A stretch of 64,000 bases of DNA from Rhodococcus wratislaviensis (GTDB taxonomy: Bacteria; Actinomycetota; Actinomycetes; Mycobacteriales; Mycobacteriaceae). The DNA is taken from positions 62,001 through 126,000 of the forward strand of contig NZ_UAUI01000004.1 of NCBI RefSeq assembly GCF_900455735.1. Reading direction: 5' to 3'. A program made the translations under genes and the position numbers. Below the pieces are notes generated by a model. That model had not been told where the DNA came from. It ran no database searches and saw only the letters and a program-made list of their open reading frames with translations. Numbering within the stretch: position 1 is the first letter of the stretch; each line of letters begins with the position of its first letter. This document shows, one piece after another, positions 31,466 to 40,749 of the stretch.

Positions 31466-31506
31466 CCGGGTCGGACGACTTCCATTCGTGGAGTCGTCCG
31501 GCCCGG
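31466..31506 (+). other. Intercistronic hairpin gluB-gluC
   Basis: A 15-base-pair stem (31466-31480 with 31492-31506, one G-T wobble), extended by a CCA/TGG inner helix around a TTCG loop after a one-base bulge. It lies 13 bases after the gluB stop. It is likely an RNA-stability or attenuation element rather than a full terminator, because gluC and gluD follow. Confidence 0.75.
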
Positions 31507-31543
31507 TTCGACACCAACCACCGGTGACCTGGGGAGACGGTAA

Positions 31544-32224
31544 GTGGACCTACTGAGCAAATACAGCGATCAGCTGATCGACGCATTCTGGACGACGGTG
31601 CAACTCACCGCGTTCTCGGCTGTCGGTGCTCTGATACTCGGCACCATCCTCGCGGCGATGCGGGTGTCACCGATCCCGGTCGCGCGTGGCGTCGGCACGG
31701 CGTACGTGACGATCTTCCGCAACACTCCCCTGACGCTCATCATCATCTTCTGCTCCTTCGGACTCTTCCAGACGATGGGCGTCAAACTTGCCCCCGAGCA
31801 GTCGCCGACGTTCTTCGAGGAGAACAACTTCCGGCTCGCCGTGCTCGGCCTCAGCGTCTACACCGCGGCGTTCGTCTGCGAGTCGCTGCGGTCCGGCATC
31901 AACACCGTGCACGTCGGACAGGCGGAGGCGGGCCGCTCACTCGGCCTCACGTTCTCCCAGAATCTGCGGTTGATCGTGCTGCCGCAGGCATTCCGCGCGG
32001 TCACCGCCCCACTCGGCAGTGTGTTGATCGCCCTGACCAAGAACACGACGATCGCCTCGGTGATCGGTGTGGCGGAGGCGTCGCTCCTGATGAAGGAAAT
32101 GATCGAGAACGAGGCCGCCATCTTCGTCGTCGGTGGCATCTTCGCGCTCGGCTTCGTGATCCTGACCCTGCCGATGGGGCTTCTCTTCGGATACCTGAGC
32201 AAGCGATTCGAGGTTGCACGATGA
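31544..32224 (+). CDS. gluC: Glutamate ABC transporter permease GluC
   Basis: Inner-membrane permease of the His/Glu/Gln/Arg/opine family, 226 residues with about five helices. The cytoplasmic coupling loop carries E-A-G-R-S-L-G-L-T near residues 127-135. It starts with GTG at 31544, preceded by GGGGAGA. The stop overlaps the gluD ATG, so the two permeases are translated together and likely form a heterodimer. Confidence 0.92.
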   Translation: MDLLSKYSDQLIDAFWTTVQLTAFSAVGALILGTILAAMRVSPIPVARGVGTAYVTIFRNTPLTLIIIFCSFGLFQTMGVKLAPEQSPTFFEENNFRLAVLGLSVYTAAFVCESLRSGINTVHVGQAEAGRSLGLTFSQNLRLIVLPQAFRAVTAPLGSVLIALTKNTTIASVIGVAEASLLMKEMIENEAAIFVVGGIFALGFVILTLPMGLLFGYLSKRFEVAR

Positions 32225-33120
32225 GCAATTCCGCCACCGTCCTCTACGACGCACCGGGCCCGAAGGCGAAGAACATCTACCGCCTGATCTCGGTCGCGGT
32301 CGCAGTCGTCCTACTGGGAATCGGCTACCTCGTCTACGCCGCGCTCGACGACAAGGGTCAGCTGACGGCCGCGAAGTGGGATCCGTTCCTCGAATCGACG
32401 TCGTGGACGACGTATCTGATTCCCGGCATCCGCGGCACCCTCGTGGCGGCCGCCGTATCGATCCTGTTCGCACTGATCCTCGGCGCGATCCTCGGTATCG
32501 GACGCCTGTCGAACCACCGGCCGGTGCGATGGGTGGCCGGCGGGATCGTCGAACTGTTCCGCGCCATCCCGGTGCTGATCCTGATGATCTTCTCGTACCA
32601 GCTGTTCGCCGAGTACGAGGTCTTCAAGTCGAAATACCTTGCGCTCGCCGCGGTCATCGTCGGCCTCACGCTGTACAACGGCTCGGTGATCGCCGAAATC
32701 GTCAGGGCAGGCATCAACTCGCTCCCCAAGGGACAGAGCGAGGCCGCCATGGCATTGGGTATGCGTAAGGGCCAGGTCATGCGGACCATCCTGCTTCCGC
32801 AGGCCGTCACGGCGATGCTGCCCGCGATCATCTCCCAGATGGTGGTGGCCCTGAAGGACTCCGCGCTCGGTTACCTCATCGGCTACGTCGAAGTGGTGCG
32901 GTCCGGCCAGCAGCTCGGTGCGTTCTACGGCAACTACCTGCCCGCCCTGATCGTGGTGGCGATCATCATGATCATCCTCAACTACACGCTCACCGTGGTG
33001 GCGACCAAGGTGGAGAAGCGACTACGGGCCAGCCGGAAGGGCGGAGGCCCCGGGGGGGCCGTTCCCGAGCTTCCGGCGGTGTCGGTTCCGGGTATGGACA
33101 TCACCGACAAGCGGTTGTGA
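32221..33120 (+). CDS. gluD: Glutamate ABC transporter permease GluD
   Basis: Second permease subunit, 299 residues, with a long N-terminus before the first helix (about 20-40). The coupling loop E-A-A-M-A-L-G-M is near residue 178. The C-terminal about 45 residues are basic, Gly- and Pro-rich and probably cytoplasmic. The ATG overlaps the gluC stop (ATGA). A strong hairpin terminator follows within 25 bases. Confidence 0.92.
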   Translation: MSNSATVLYDAPGPKAKNIYRLISVAVAVVLLGIGYLVYAALDDKGQLTAAKWDPFLESTSWTTYLIPGIRGTLVAAAVSILFALILGAILGIGRLSNHRPVRWVAGGIVELFRAIPVLILMIFSYQLFAEYEVFKSKYLALAAVIVGLTLYNGSVIAEIVRAGINSLPKGQSEAAMALGMRKGQVMRTILLPQAVTAMLPAIISQMVVALKDSALGYLIGYVEVVRSGQQLGAFYGNYLPALIVVAIIMIILNYTLTVVATKVEKRLRASRKGGGPGGAVPELPAVSVPGMDITDKRL

Positions 33121-33140
33121 CATGACGCGGGTGTGACATG

Positions 33141-33184
33141 ACACTGCGGTCGGACGGGAACTCTGTTCCGCCCGACCGCAGTGT
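33141..33184 (+). terminator. Terminator after gluD
   Basis: A 13-base-pair outer stem (33141-33153 with 33172-33184) plus an inner GGAAC/GTTCC helix with a TCT loop. No T-run, but the stem is long and lies between gluD and the convergent recX. Confidence 0.8.
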
Positions 33185-33237
33185 GGTCGTCTGGTCAGTG
33201 TTGGTGCCTCGTCAGTGTTGTTGTCGTGACGACGTGG

Positions 33238-33753
33238 TCAGGTCTCGTCGAACAGGCAGTCGGTTTCCGCACCGGCGCGATCGAGTTGTTCCTTGACCAC
33301 CTCGAACGCCATGCCCTGGGGGAATCCGCGGCGCGCGAGCATCGACACCAGCCGGCGGACCGCACGGTCCCGATCGTCCGCGGACACCGTCCGCAGTTTC
33401 TTCGCGACCAGTTCCGTCGCTCGCGCTCGTTCGTCTTCGCTGTCGATCTGAGCGAGCGCCTCGGCAGCGTCGTCCTGACCGATCCCCTTGCGGCGCAGTT
33501 CCAGTGCGAGCGCACGTTTCCCCTTACCGGAGTACGTGTGCCGCGAATGCACCCATTGCTGGGCGAAGTCGGCGTCGTTGACGAGTCCGACCTCGGTGAG
33601 ACGATCCAGCACACGCTCAGCGATCTCGGCCGAGTAGCCCTTCTTCGCCAGACGCTCGGCCAACTCCGCTCGACTCCGGGCACGGTCCGTCAGAAGACGC
33701 AGGCACAAATCCTTGGCCTGCGTCTCCGTTCCACCTTCGCCCGTCGGACGCAC
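33238..33753 (-). CDS. recX: Regulatory protein RecX
   Basis: RecX binds RecA filaments and limits their activity. The 171-residue protein is made of three-helix RecX repeats with typical L-x-x-R-x-R-S-x-x-E-L-x-x-R-L and G-x-V-N-D-x-x-F-A segments. It starts with GTG at 33753, nine bases after the recA stop, so it is co-transcribed with recA and should share its damage induction. Confidence 0.94.
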   Translation of the reverse strand: MRPTGEGGTETQAKDLCLRLLTDRARSRAELAERLAKKGYSAEIAERVLDRLTEVGLVNDADFAQQWVHSRHTYSGKGKRALALELRRKGIGQDDAAEALAQIDSEDERARATELVAKKLRTVSADDRDRAVRRLVSMLARRGFPQGMAFEVVKEQLDRAGAETDCLFDET

Positions 33754-33762
33754 GGCGGCGCC

Positions 33763-34806
<1,044 letters not shown>

Positions 34807-34847
34807 CGTCGTCCCCATTCCTCGAGTCTCATCAGTGATCTGCGGTC

Positions 34848-34870
34848 AGGTTAGATCCAGGTACCGACAA
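34848..34870 (-). promoter_or_regulatory. RecA-NDp (PafBC-type) promoter of recA
   Basis: On the minus strand: TTGTCGGTA, exactly eight bases, TAACCT. The consensus is tTGTCRGTG-N8-TAnnnT, so only one position differs. It lies about 42-64 bases before the recA ATG. Confidence 0.8.
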
Positions 34871-34901
34871 GAACCGTGACCACCGAACATCTCCAGCATA
34901 G

Positions 34902-34917
34902 GGGAACGTGTGTTCGA
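34902..34917 (-). promoter_or_regulatory. LexA box upstream of recA
   Basis: GGGAACGTGTGTTCGA on the plus strand; the GTTCGA half and the RNRY centre are perfect, and two bases differ in the other half. A TATGCT -10-like element follows a few bases downstream on the minus strand (34899-34894), so LexA would sit between -35 and -10 of the SOS promoter. Confidence 0.75.
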
Positions 34918-34951
34918 TATGTGCGGTCGGTCCGTTCGACACGCCGGATTT

Positions 34952-35146
34952 CTACCGGCGCTGCGGCGGGACGTCGAACTCTACGCAGAGTTCACGCCAC
35001 ACCTCGCGGGGTTCCCTGCCGTCCTCGATGGCTTCGGCGGCGGTCTTGCCCCCGAGACTGAGCAGCACGTGGTCGACGAGTAGTGCGTCGCCGCGCATCT
35101 GCCCGAACTCTTCGCGGACGAGTTGGTGAAATTCGGTCAGTCGCAC
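34952..35146 (-). CDS. DUF3046 family small protein (Rv2738c type)
   Basis: A 64-residue soluble protein with the family start M-R-L-T-E-F-H and the motif L-G-G-K-T-A-A-E-A-I-E-D-G near residues 31-43. It starts with GTG at 35146. It lies directly upstream of recA in the same direction, as in mycobacteria, but the recA promoters sit between them. Function unknown. Confidence 0.85.
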   Translation of the reverse strand: MRLTEFHQLVREEFGQMRGDALLVDHVLLSLGGKTAAEAIEDGREPREVWRELCVEFDVPPQRR

Positions 35147-35179
35147 GCATCCACGCTAGCCGAACCTCGAGCCGGGCTC

Positions 35180-36328
35180 TCACCGCAGCGCGTCGCGGCA
35201 CACCTCCACCGGATCGGCGACGTCCGCGTTGCTCCGCGCGGCCCGCCGCGCGGCGTCCGCGTGGGCACCGTTCGAGAGCACCTGTTCGACCGCCGCGCGG
35301 AGCGCTTCCGCACTCGGGGGACGAACCACGACGGCGCTCCCCTGCCGCGCGGCCCGGTTCGCGAGCTCCCACTGATCGCCGCCGCCGGGAACAACCACCG
35401 CCGGAACCCCTGCGAGCAGTGCCTTGGCCAGCATTCCGTGTCCGCCGCCGCAGACTACCGCCGACGCCTCGCGCAGCATCGCGTCCTGCCGGCCCAGACC
35501 GGCTCGCGCCCACGGCGGAACCGTCGCCGGCGATCCGTCCAGTATCGACGCGATCACCCGGACGCCAGCCCCATCGAGACCCGCGAGCGTCGTCTCGAGC
35601 ATGCCCTCGGCACCGGTGAATGCGGTCGACGGAGCCACCATGACCAGAGGATCGGCGCCGTCCGGCGCCTCGAGCACCTCGTTCGTCGGTTCCCACAGCA
35701 ACGGACCGACGACGTGCGCCTCGGCAGGCCAGTCCGGCCTCGGCACCTCGAGCGCGGGGAGCGTCGCGATCAGCCGGCGCACCGGTCCCGGGTCCTTTGC
35801 AGGCAGTCCGACGCCGACCCGGGCCGCGGAGCGCTGCCGCTCACCCTGCCGGATCGACCGCGCCGTCGCGGCGCGCATGAGCGTGTCGCGGAGCCTGCCC
35901 CTGATTCCCACGCCCGGAGCCAATCCGCTTCCGATGGGCGGCAACCCCGTGGACGCGGCGTACAGCGGGTGCGGGGACAGCTCGACCCATGGAATCCCCA
36001 GCCGCTCCGCGGCCATCCCCCCGCCTGCGGTGAGGATGTCCGAGACCACGAGGTCGGGTCCCATCGCGCGCAGGTCGGGGAGCAACTCGGTGGAGATGTG
36101 CGCGGCGCGGGCGTGAATGCGCGCGCCCGCATCGAGGTCGTCGTCCGTCGGGCGGGGCGCGAGACCTTTCAGCAGCTCGGCAGGCACGCCGGCCGAGCGT
36201 GCGGGCTCGACCCACCGTGTGCCTGTGAACAGGACGGGATCGTCTCCGGCCTCGATGAAGGCGAGGCACAACGCAAGGGCGGGAAAGGCATGTCCGGGAT
36301 CAGGCCCGGCGACCACGGCGACTCGCAC
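35180..36328 (-). CDS. GT1-type glycosyltransferase (MGT-like, Rv2739c type)
   Basis: A 382-residue GT-B fold enzyme. The N-terminal acceptor domain opens with G-P-D-P-G-H; the C-terminal donor domain carries C-G-G-G-H-G-M near residue 295, followed by P-G-G-G-D-Q-W-E-L-A-N-R. This is the nucleotide-sugar binding pattern of the UDP-glucosyl/macrolide transferase family. It starts with GTG at 36328. The same gene neighbours recA and DUF3046 in M. tuberculosis (Rv2739c). Sugar donor and acceptor are unknown; a lipid or secondary metabolite is possible. Confidence 0.85.
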   Translation of the reverse strand: MRVAVVAGPDPGHAFPALALCLAFIEAGDDPVLFTGTRWVEPARSAGVPAELLKGLAPRPTDDDLDAGARIHARAAHISTELLPDLRAMGPDLVVSDILTAGGGMAAERLGIPWVELSPHPLYAASTGLPPIGSGLAPGVGIRGRLRDTLMRAATARSIRQGERQRSAARVGVGLPAKDPGPVRRLIATLPALEVPRPDWPAEAHVVGPLLWEPTNEVLEAPDGADPLVMVAPSTAFTGAEGMLETTLAGLDGAGVRVIASILDGSPATVPPWARAGLGRQDAMLREASAVVCGGGHGMLAKALLAGVPAVVVPGGGDQWELANRAARQGSAVVVRPPSAEALRAAVEQVLSNGAHADAARRAARSNADVADPVEVCRDALR

Positions 36329-36355
36329 GAACCACAGAGTGTCACACGGTCGGCG

Positions 36356-37900
36356 TCACCGTTTCTCGAACACTGCTTCGGCGGCACCGAGAGACCGGGC
36401 ACGGTCGGCGGGGACGAGCCCGATCCGGGTGCGCCGGTCGAGCAGGTCGTCGACGTCGAGTGCCCCCTCGTGGGTCATCGCGAACTGGAGCTCGGCGCGG
36501 CTCACGTCCACACCCTCGGCGATCGGTGCGAGCAGTTCGGCGTCTGCGGCGGCGATCAGCGCCGCCTCCGTTCCGTAGCGGGCGAGCAGCGCGGGCGGGG
36601 CCGAGACCTTCTGCAGCGCTTCGGGTGTCGCGGCGCCGACGAGCGGCAGGGCCCGAGTCCGGCACCGGCCCGCGTCCAGTCCTGCCACTTCGACCGCGGC
36701 GTCGACGGCGTCCTCCGCCATCTTTCGGTAGGTGGTCAGTTTGCCGCCGACCACACTGACGAGACCCGTGTCCGAGCGCAGGATGGCGTGGTTGCGGGAG
36801 AGGTCCGCGGTGGATCCGTCCCCGGTGTCGAGCAGAGGGCGCAGGCCCGCGAAGGTACCGAGGACGTCCGAGCGCTGCAACGGAACCTCGAGCGCGGTGT
36901 TGACCGTGTCGAGAAGGAAGTCGATCTCCTGCTCCGATGCCACCGGAACATCCGGAACGGGTCCCGGCGCCGCCTCGTCGGTCAAGCCGAGGTACACGCG
37001 GCCGAGCTGTGCGGGCAGCGCGAAGACGAAGCGATTGGTCTCACCGGGGATCGGCACCGTGAGCGCCGCGGTCGGGTTGCCGAGCCGCTCGGCCGGGAGC
37101 ACCAGATGCGTGCCGCGACTGGGCCGCAACGTGATTCCGGGATCGATCTCCCCCGACCACACTCCCGCCGCGTTGACCACGGCGCGCGCCCTGATCGGCA
37201 GTTCCGAGCCGGTCAGCTCGTCGCGCAGGGTCGCGGACGTCCCGGTCACGTCGTACGCGCCTGTCCGCGTGAGCACCTTCGCACCGTGGAGCGCGGCAGT
37301 GCGTGCGAGGGACACCACGAGTCTGGCGTCGTCGACGAGCTGGCCGTCGAACGCCATCAGGCCTCCGCGCAGGCCTTCCCGCCGCACCGCGGGGGCGAGT
37401 TCGACCACCCGGTCGGCCCGGACCGTCCGTGACCGCGGGAGGACCGACGACGGTGTGCGAGCACTGGCACGCAGCAGGTCGCCGGCCAGGAATCCCGTAC
37501 GGACGAGGCACTTGCCGAACAGGGTCGTCGACTCGAGGACGGGCACCAGCTGTGGGAGCGCCCGGACGAGATGGGGAGCGGTACGGGTCATGAGGATTCC
37601 GCGTTCGACCGCGCTCTCGCGGGCGATGCCGACGTTGCCCGATGCCAGGTACCGCAGCCCGCCGTGGGCGAGTTTCGAACTCCACCGGCTGGTCCCGAAC
37701 GCGAGATCCCGCTTCTCCACGAGCACGACGTCGAGGCCGCGTGACGCCGCGTCGAGCGCGACACCGACGCCGGTCACTCCGCCGCCGATCACCAGGACGT
37801 CGACGAGTGCACCGTCCGACAGCTGGTCGAGTTCGCGCGCCCTTCGCGCGGCATTCAGAGCCGACGAACGGCTCACGGGCGGCGTGTTCGGATGGTTCAC
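36356..37900 (-). CDS. glpD: Aerobic glycerol-3-phosphate dehydrogenase
   Basis: FAD-dependent membrane-associated enzyme, 514 residues, that oxidises glycerol-3-phosphate to dihydroxyacetone phosphate and feeds electrons to quinone. The N-terminal FAD motif G-G-G-V-T-G-V-G is near residues 38-45; S-S-K-L-A-H-G-G-L-R-Y near 75 and G-G-K-L-T-T-Y-R near 395 are diagnostic. The GTG at 37900 overlaps the tetR stop (GTGA) and follows GAGGAG. No glpF or glpK is nearby. Control by the coupled TetR protein is likely. Confidence 0.92.
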   Translation of the reverse strand: MNHPNTPPVSRSSALNAARRARELDQLSDGALVDVLVIGGGVTGVGVALDAASRGLDVVLVEKRDLAFGTSRWSSKLAHGGLRYLASGNVGIARESAVERGILMTRTAPHLVRALPQLVPVLESTTLFGKCLVRTGFLAGDLLRASARTPSSVLPRSRTVRADRVVELAPAVRREGLRGGLMAFDGQLVDDARLVVSLARTAALHGAKVLTRTGAYDVTGTSATLRDELTGSELPIRARAVVNAAGVWSGEIDPGITLRPSRGTHLVLPAERLGNPTAALTVPIPGETNRFVFALPAQLGRVYLGLTDEAAPGPVPDVPVASEQEIDFLLDTVNTALEVPLQRSDVLGTFAGLRPLLDTGDGSTADLSRNHAILRSDTGLVSVVGGKLTTYRKMAEDAVDAAVEVAGLDAGRCRTRALPLVGAATPEALQKVSAPPALLARYGTEAALIAAADAELLAPIAEGVDVSRAELQFAMTHEGALDVDDLLDRRTRIGLVPADRARSLGAAEAVFEKR

Positions 37901-38529
37901 CGGTCTCCTCGATCTGTCGGGTGGTTGTCGGCGGCGTCCGGGGCCAGATAGGCGCCGACGGCGTGCCGGAGTTGCTCCGTGAGGGCGTCGCCGGGAAGTT
38001 CCTCGGCCACCATCGCGGCCGACTGAACCGCGGACTGCGCGATGAGCAGCACCATCGTGGCGATCTGACGGCTGTCCCCCGCGCGGATCGAGCCCTGGTC
38101 CTGCCCCGTCGACACCGCGAACGCGACCTGGTCGATGATCGCCCGCTGGCTCGTACCCAGCCGCTCGAGGATGTAGGTGGTGAACAGTTCCTGATCCGAA
38201 CGCAGGATCTTCACGAACAGCGGATGGTCGCGCACCTCGGTGGACACGTGGACCACGGCGTCGACCAGCTGACGGTGGACCGAGTCCTCCGCCGAGAATT
38301 GGGGCATCACGGCAGCGATCTCGCGGGTCATCAGATCGGCGACCACGGCCCTGGTGTCCGACCAGCGCCGGTAGACGGTCGGCCTGCTGACGCCGGCGCG
38401 CCGGGCGACCTCCGCCAGCGTGGTGCGACGCAGTCCGAAATCGAGGATGCACGAGCGTGCGGCGTCGAGAATGGAGTCCTCGACGCTCGCTGAGGCGTCG
38501 TCTCGCGACGGAGAATTACGAATAGACAT
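37897..38529 (-). CDS. TetR-family regulator coupled to glpD
   Basis: A 210-residue repressor. The N-terminal helix-turn-helix (about 20-65) has the family pattern T-T-L-A-E-V-A-R-R-A-G-V-S-R-P-T-V-Y-R-R-W. The ligand domain follows with no name-giving motif. Starts at 38529 and 38541 (both ATG) are possible; neither has a clear ribosome binding site, and a TACGAT element just upstream suggests a leaderless or near-leaderless mRNA. GTTAC occurs twice, eight bases apart, around this start and could be a binding site. It shares a four-base overlap with glpD. Confidence 0.85.
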   Translation of the reverse strand: MSIRNSPSRDDASASVEDSILDAARSCILDFGLRRTTLAEVARRAGVSRPTVYRRWSDTRAVVADLMTREIAAVMPQFSAEDSVHRQLVDAVVHVSTEVRDHPLFVKILRSDQELFTTYILERLGTSQRAIIDQVAFAVSTGQDQGSIRAGDSRQIATMVLLIAQSAVQSAAMVAEELPGDALTEQLRHAVGAYLAPDAADNHPTDRGDR

Positions 38530-38803
38530 TGTGTGTAACATCGTAACGCACGAATCTCCCGCCGGCACCGGACCGGCACGCGAATCACCTTCGCCCAGGC
38601 CGTTCACGTCCGCCCGACCGCCCGTGACGCCGGGGATTCGGGTGGCGTAAGCATGGCCGGAGCGTGAGCGGACAGGACAGGCGTGCACGTCGGGTGAGAG
38701 TCGGCCAGAACCACCCAATTTCGGATAATTATGGCATTCCGTCCCCGCCGGAGTCACTCTCCGGGGAGATCGGTACGCCGGCACGATCCCGACGGTTCGG
38801 GCC
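38530..38803. other. 274-base spacer upstream of tetR-glpD
   Basis: Between the PIG-L stop and the tetR start. It holds an AT-rich patch near 38718-38740 and the tetR promoter region. I see no convincing hairpin, repeat or small gene; the open frame running through it upstream of tetR lacks coding character. Confidence 0.5.
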
Positions 38804-39520
38804 TCAGCCGAAGTAGTAGAGCTCGAATCCCACCGCGCGTTCGGCGTCGAATCCCGGTTGCGGCCCGGTCACCATCTCGACCTGAGCCCTCGCCTGCTGC
38901 CCCACCGGGACGTCGCTGAGCGCTTCGAGATAGCGGACGTGCTCGGCCAGCGAGAGCACCGCCCGATCCACCGTGTGAGTGACATCCACCGCGTGGGTCG
39001 GGGTCATCGTGTTGACGGCGACCCAGCGGACACCGCGCCACGGCGGCAACCCCGACTCCCCCAGCTCGGGAAAGATCCATTCGTTCGCGGCATCCGCGGT
39101 GGCGTCGAGAACGGAACGGCCGAGCGCGCGGTGGTCGGCACTGTTCAGCTGGCCCGGCCCCCAGGTGTCCGCGAAGTTCGCCGTCACCACGAGATCCGGG
39201 CGATGACGACGGATCGCCGTCGCGAGATCGCGGCGGAGTGCGAGACTCTCCACGAGAGTGCCGTCGGGGTACCCGAGGAACTCCACGTCGGTCACTCCGA
39301 CCACGGCTGCGGAACGCCGCTCCTCCACCTCCCGCAGCGGGCCCGACTCCGTGGGATGCAGGCCCGCGATCCCCGCCTCCCCGCTGGTGGCGAGCACGTA
39401 GCGGATGTCCTTGCCCTGCTCGGTCCAGCGCGCTACGGCCGCCGCTGCGCCGTATTCGATGTCGTCGGGGTGCGCGACGACGACGAGCCCACGATGCCAG
39501 TCCTCGGGTACCGGTTCCAT
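38804..39520 (-). CDS. PIG-L family deacetylase
   Basis: Zinc-dependent amidohydrolase of the LmbE/PIG-L/MshB family, 238 residues. Zinc-binding A-H-P-D-D is near residues 16-20, and a distal S-A-D-H-R-A-L-G near 124 supplies the third ligand. MshB-type relatives deacetylate N-acetylglucosaminyl-inositol for mycothiol or act on mycothiol conjugates (Mca), but this protein is shorter, about 240 rather than 290-300 residues. The substrate is therefore open; another N-acetyl sugar is likely. Confidence 0.85.
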   Translation of the reverse strand: MEPVPEDWHRGLVVVAHPDDIEYGAAAAVARWTEQGKDIRYVLATSGEAGIAGLHPTESGPLREVEERRSAAVVGVTDVEFLGYPDGTLVESLALRRDLATAIRRHRPDLVVTANFADTWGPGQLNSADHRALGRSVLDATADAANEWIFPELGESGLPPWRGVRWVAVNTMTPTHAVDVTHTVDRAVLSLAEHVRYLEALSDVPVGQQARAQVEMVTGPQPGFDAERAVGFELYYFG

Positions 39521-39536
39521 GGGTAGAGCATGCCTG

Positions 39537-39713
39537 TCAGCTCCGCGTGATGTCCGATTTCTCGCCGGATCCGGACATCGCCTTGATCAACAGGTACACG
39601 CCGAACACCACGGCGCTGACCACGAGAATCCAGAACAGACCCTTGACGAGGGCACCGACGACCGCCAACGCGATCCAGATCGCCGCGACCGCTAGAACAA
39701 TCTTCCAGAACAT
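39537..39713 (-). CDS. Small two-helix membrane protein
   Basis: A 58-residue protein almost wholly made of two hydrophobic helices (about 3-25 and 27-48) with a short charged tail. The ATG at 39713 follows GAGGAAATC; a further in-frame start at 39725 adds four residues. It lies downstream of pspM in the same direction with a 190-base gap, and 16 bases upstream of the PIG-L gene. Not recognised beyond its membrane character. Confidence 0.7.
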   Translation of the reverse strand: MFWKIVLAVAAIWIALAVVGALVKGLFWILVVSAVVFGVYLLIKAMSGSGEKSDITRS

Positions 39714-39831
39714 GATTTCCTCCACTCACGTCTCCCCGATCGATTTCTGCGCCCGACATCTGGTCGACCCCACTTATCGGGTACGCACACCAGCGTGGCA
39801 CGGCGGAGCGGGTAAATCACCAGGTCAGCGT

Positions 39832-39853
39832 AAAGATCAGGGAAAGATCAGGG
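39832..39853. repeat. Perfect tandem 11-base repeat
   Basis: AAAGATCAGGG occurs twice in direct contact (39832-39842, 39843-39853). It lies in the 190-base gap between pspM and the small membrane protein gene. The 11-base period is near one helical turn, so a paired binding site is conceivable. Confidence 0.7.
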
Positions 39854-39903
39854 TTCTCCCCCACAGACTTCCCGGAAGTCGCCGGACGGGTCGATCGACG
39901 ACA

Positions 39904-40734
39904 TCAGCGATAGCGGCGAACGATCTCGTCGATCTCGCCGAGAGCCGCCGCGAGGCCGGCGAGCTTCTCCGTCGCCGACACCAGTTCTGCACGTTCGTAG
40001 GCCAGTTCGCCGACGGCACTCGTCGTTCCGGGAACGGCGACCTCGGCGGCAGCGGCCACCAGTTCTTCGAACTGGTCGACGCCGTCGTCGAGTTGCGCGG
40101 CAGCGGAGGCGATCGCACGGTGGAGCGGCGCTGCCGCGGCCCGGCTCCCCTGGGCGGCGTCCTCCATGGACGTGATGTCGAGGGCGACCGCCTGCAGGGC
40201 GGCGGCCGCGGAACGGGCCGTGGAATGGGTGTCCTCGACGTCCTCGCCGCTGATGGTCCCGGACCGGGACAGCACGCCGAGAATGCCGTGCAGTGCCCGT
40301 TCGCTGTGCACGAGTCGCTCCATCGGCTCCCGGGCGGCCGAGGACGGCGGAGGAAGCACCCGACGGGCAGGCAGGCCCGGTGGCAACGTCACGGCGGCGA
40401 GCTTGCGGTAGCGGCTGGCGGCCAGCACCGCAGGGACCGCGAACACGACGGCGCCGCCACCGGCCATCAGCATCGACCACTCCGGTGCGGCCATCAGGGC
40501 GAGACCCGCGGCACCGGTGGCCGAGGATCCGGACACGATGCCGTAGCGCTTCGCGCGGCGCCGGGCCCGCCGCTTCTTCCGCAGCAGCCGTTCCCGGGGG
40601 TCACGCCACCTCTGCGCCGCGTCCGCGACGGACTCACCGGCGTCGCGCAAAGCGCCCTGGATCCCGGCGAGCCCGGACACGACAGTGGCCGACCGGACTG
40701 CGCGTCCAGGTCGGCCACCTCGGGTGGAACTCAT
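39904..40734 (-). CDS. pspM: Envelope stress protein PspM (Rv2743c type)
   Basis: A 276-residue membrane protein with a basic N-terminal domain (about 1-65, rich in Arg and Lys), two adjacent transmembrane helices (about 66-110) and a long helical C-terminal domain rich in Ala and Glu. Gene order clgR-pspA-pspM equals Rv2745c-Rv2744c-Rv2743c of M. tuberculosis, where Rv2743c (PspM) is the membrane partner of PspA. The ATG is 15 bases after the pspA stop. The next M. tuberculosis gene, pspN (Rv2742c), is missing here. Confidence 0.82.
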   Translation of the reverse strand: MSSTRGGRPGRAVRSATVVSGLAGIQGALRDAGESVADAAQRWRDPRERLLRKKRRARRRAKRYGIVSGSSATGAAGLALMAAPEWSMLMAGGGAVVFAVPAVLAASRYRKLAAVTLPPGLPARRVLPPPSSAAREPMERLVHSERALHGILGVLSRSGTISGEDVEDTHSTARSAAAALQAVALDITSMEDAAQGSRAAAAPLHRAIASAAAQLDDGVDQFEELVAAAAEVAVPGTTSAVGELAYERAELVSATEKLAGLAAALGEIDEIVRRYR

Positions 40735-40749
40735 GCGAATACTGTTCGG

